From: Hungatella sp.
GTDB taxonomy: Bacteria > Bacillota > Clostridia > Lachnospirales > Lachnospiraceae
Length of the DNA: 64,000 bases
Direction: 5' to 3'
Assembly (NCBI GenBank): GCA_009712635.1
Contig: WASS01000020.1
Coordinates: 939,208 to 1,003,207 of the forward strand
In this document: one piece after another, positions 63,735 through 64,000 of the stretch
Layout: each line of letters starts with the position of its first letter
Numbering within the stretch: position 1 is the stretch's first letter
Notes under the pieces: model-generated
Databases searched by the model: none
What the model was told of the DNA's origin: nothing
Seen by the model: only the letters and a program-made list of their open reading frames with translations
Program-made: the position numbers and the translations under genes

Positions 63735-64000
63735 TTATTTTAAATGAATTTTCACAGAAGCATTCATTCCAAAAACAAGAGGAAGATTCTGCTGATTTTC
63801 AATCGCTACCTTAATCGGTATCAGCTGTGTCACCTTTGTATAGTCGCCGCTGGTGGTAAAACTGGTTCCTCCTGAAAAATAAGTCTGGGTTGCAGGATCG
63901 ATCTCAATTACCTGCCCCTTAAACAGTTTTCCTGGATAGGCATCCAGTTTAATATCCACTTTCTGTCCCAGCTTTATCTTCATAATATCAGTTTCTTCCA
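63735..64000 (-). CDS. EmrA/HlyD-type membrane fusion protein, N-terminal part outside
   Basis: The C-terminal 87 codons of a secretion adaptor, open to the right edge. The visible EETDIMKIKLGQKVDI, YPGKLFKGQVIEIDPATQ and FGMNASVKIHLK match the final beta-barrel of EmrA-type proteins. An internal Met (63983) is not the start. It lies 22 bases before the next HlyD-type gene. Confidence 0.85.
   Translation of the reverse strand, partial: EETDIMKIKLGQKVDIKLDAYPGKLFKGQVIEIDPATQTYFSGGTSFTTSGDYTKVTQLIPIKVAIENQQNLPLVFGMNASVKIHLK

Overview
The window looks like the chromosome of a low-GC, anaerobic Gram-positive bacterium, most likely a Lachnospiraceae/Clostridium-type organism (Lacrimispora-like; inferred from gene content, not from a marker gene). 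Supporting points are the AGGAGG ribosome binding sites, the many PTS permeases, hemerythrins, a clostridial ferredoxin, DUF438 and DUF1858 proteins, and LexA boxes of the Bacillus/Clostridium type. No rRNA, tRNA or CRISPR array was seen. Most genes are on the minus strand.

Left end (1-6240): an accessory island. A large RHS/YD-repeat protein runs off the left edge. Upstream of it lie a protein built of ten-residue tryptophan repeats with a cohesin-like tail, and a small phage-tail-fibre-like gene whose promoter is bracketed by two LexA (SOS) boxes. Sugar region 1 (6260-18300): a PTS permease and a GH106-like glycosidase under a divergent AraC regulator; then a mannose-family PTS (IIA-IIB-IIC-IID) with nagA and a ChbG-type deacetylase, next to a PRD regulator.

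Stress and metal region (18300-37150): a six-gene operon (cupin, Hcp-like N-domain protein, DUF1858, unknown protein, two hemerythrins) faces a Crp/Fnr regulator, with a palindrome centred exactly at -41.5 of the predicted promoter. Next come a two-component system, a copper operon (copA, unknown anchored protein, copZ) with a cysteine-flanked HxlR regulator, and a metal/redox group (HMA-SafE-cupredoxin fusion, 32-residue membrane peptide, DUF2318 lipoprotein). Then follow bacteriohemerythrin + CheX, a chorismate mutase-shikimate kinase fusion, a second HxlR/PNPOx pair, a chemoreceptor preceded by a perfect 22-bp inverted repeat pair around 316 bp, a DUF438-hemerythrin-PAS protein and a ferredoxin.

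Mixed region (37200-44200): glycerol dehydrogenase-like enzyme, HypA plus a DUF5692-like membrane protein facing a GntR regulator, a flavodoxin-PNPOx fusion and a membrane PAS-GGDEF protein. Sugar region 2 (44200-48610): secreted esterase, beta-glucoside PTS and 6-phospho-beta-glucosidase behind a leader that looks like a BglG/LicT antitermination site overlapping a terminator.

Right end (48800-64000): a LysR regulator with an Old-Yellow-Enzyme/dienoyl-CoA-reductase-type enzyme, and converging on it a permease and an operon of TIM-barrel isomerase, second OYE, AroE-type dehydrogenase and MFS transporter. This is plausibly an anaerobic pathway for shikimate/quinate-like or other unsaturated cyclic acids. 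The window ends with an excisionase-like regulator/hydrolase/DUF4180 operon behind 10-bp phased repeats, a GH95 fucosidase-family enzyme and two HlyD-type membrane fusion proteins, the last cut by the right edge.
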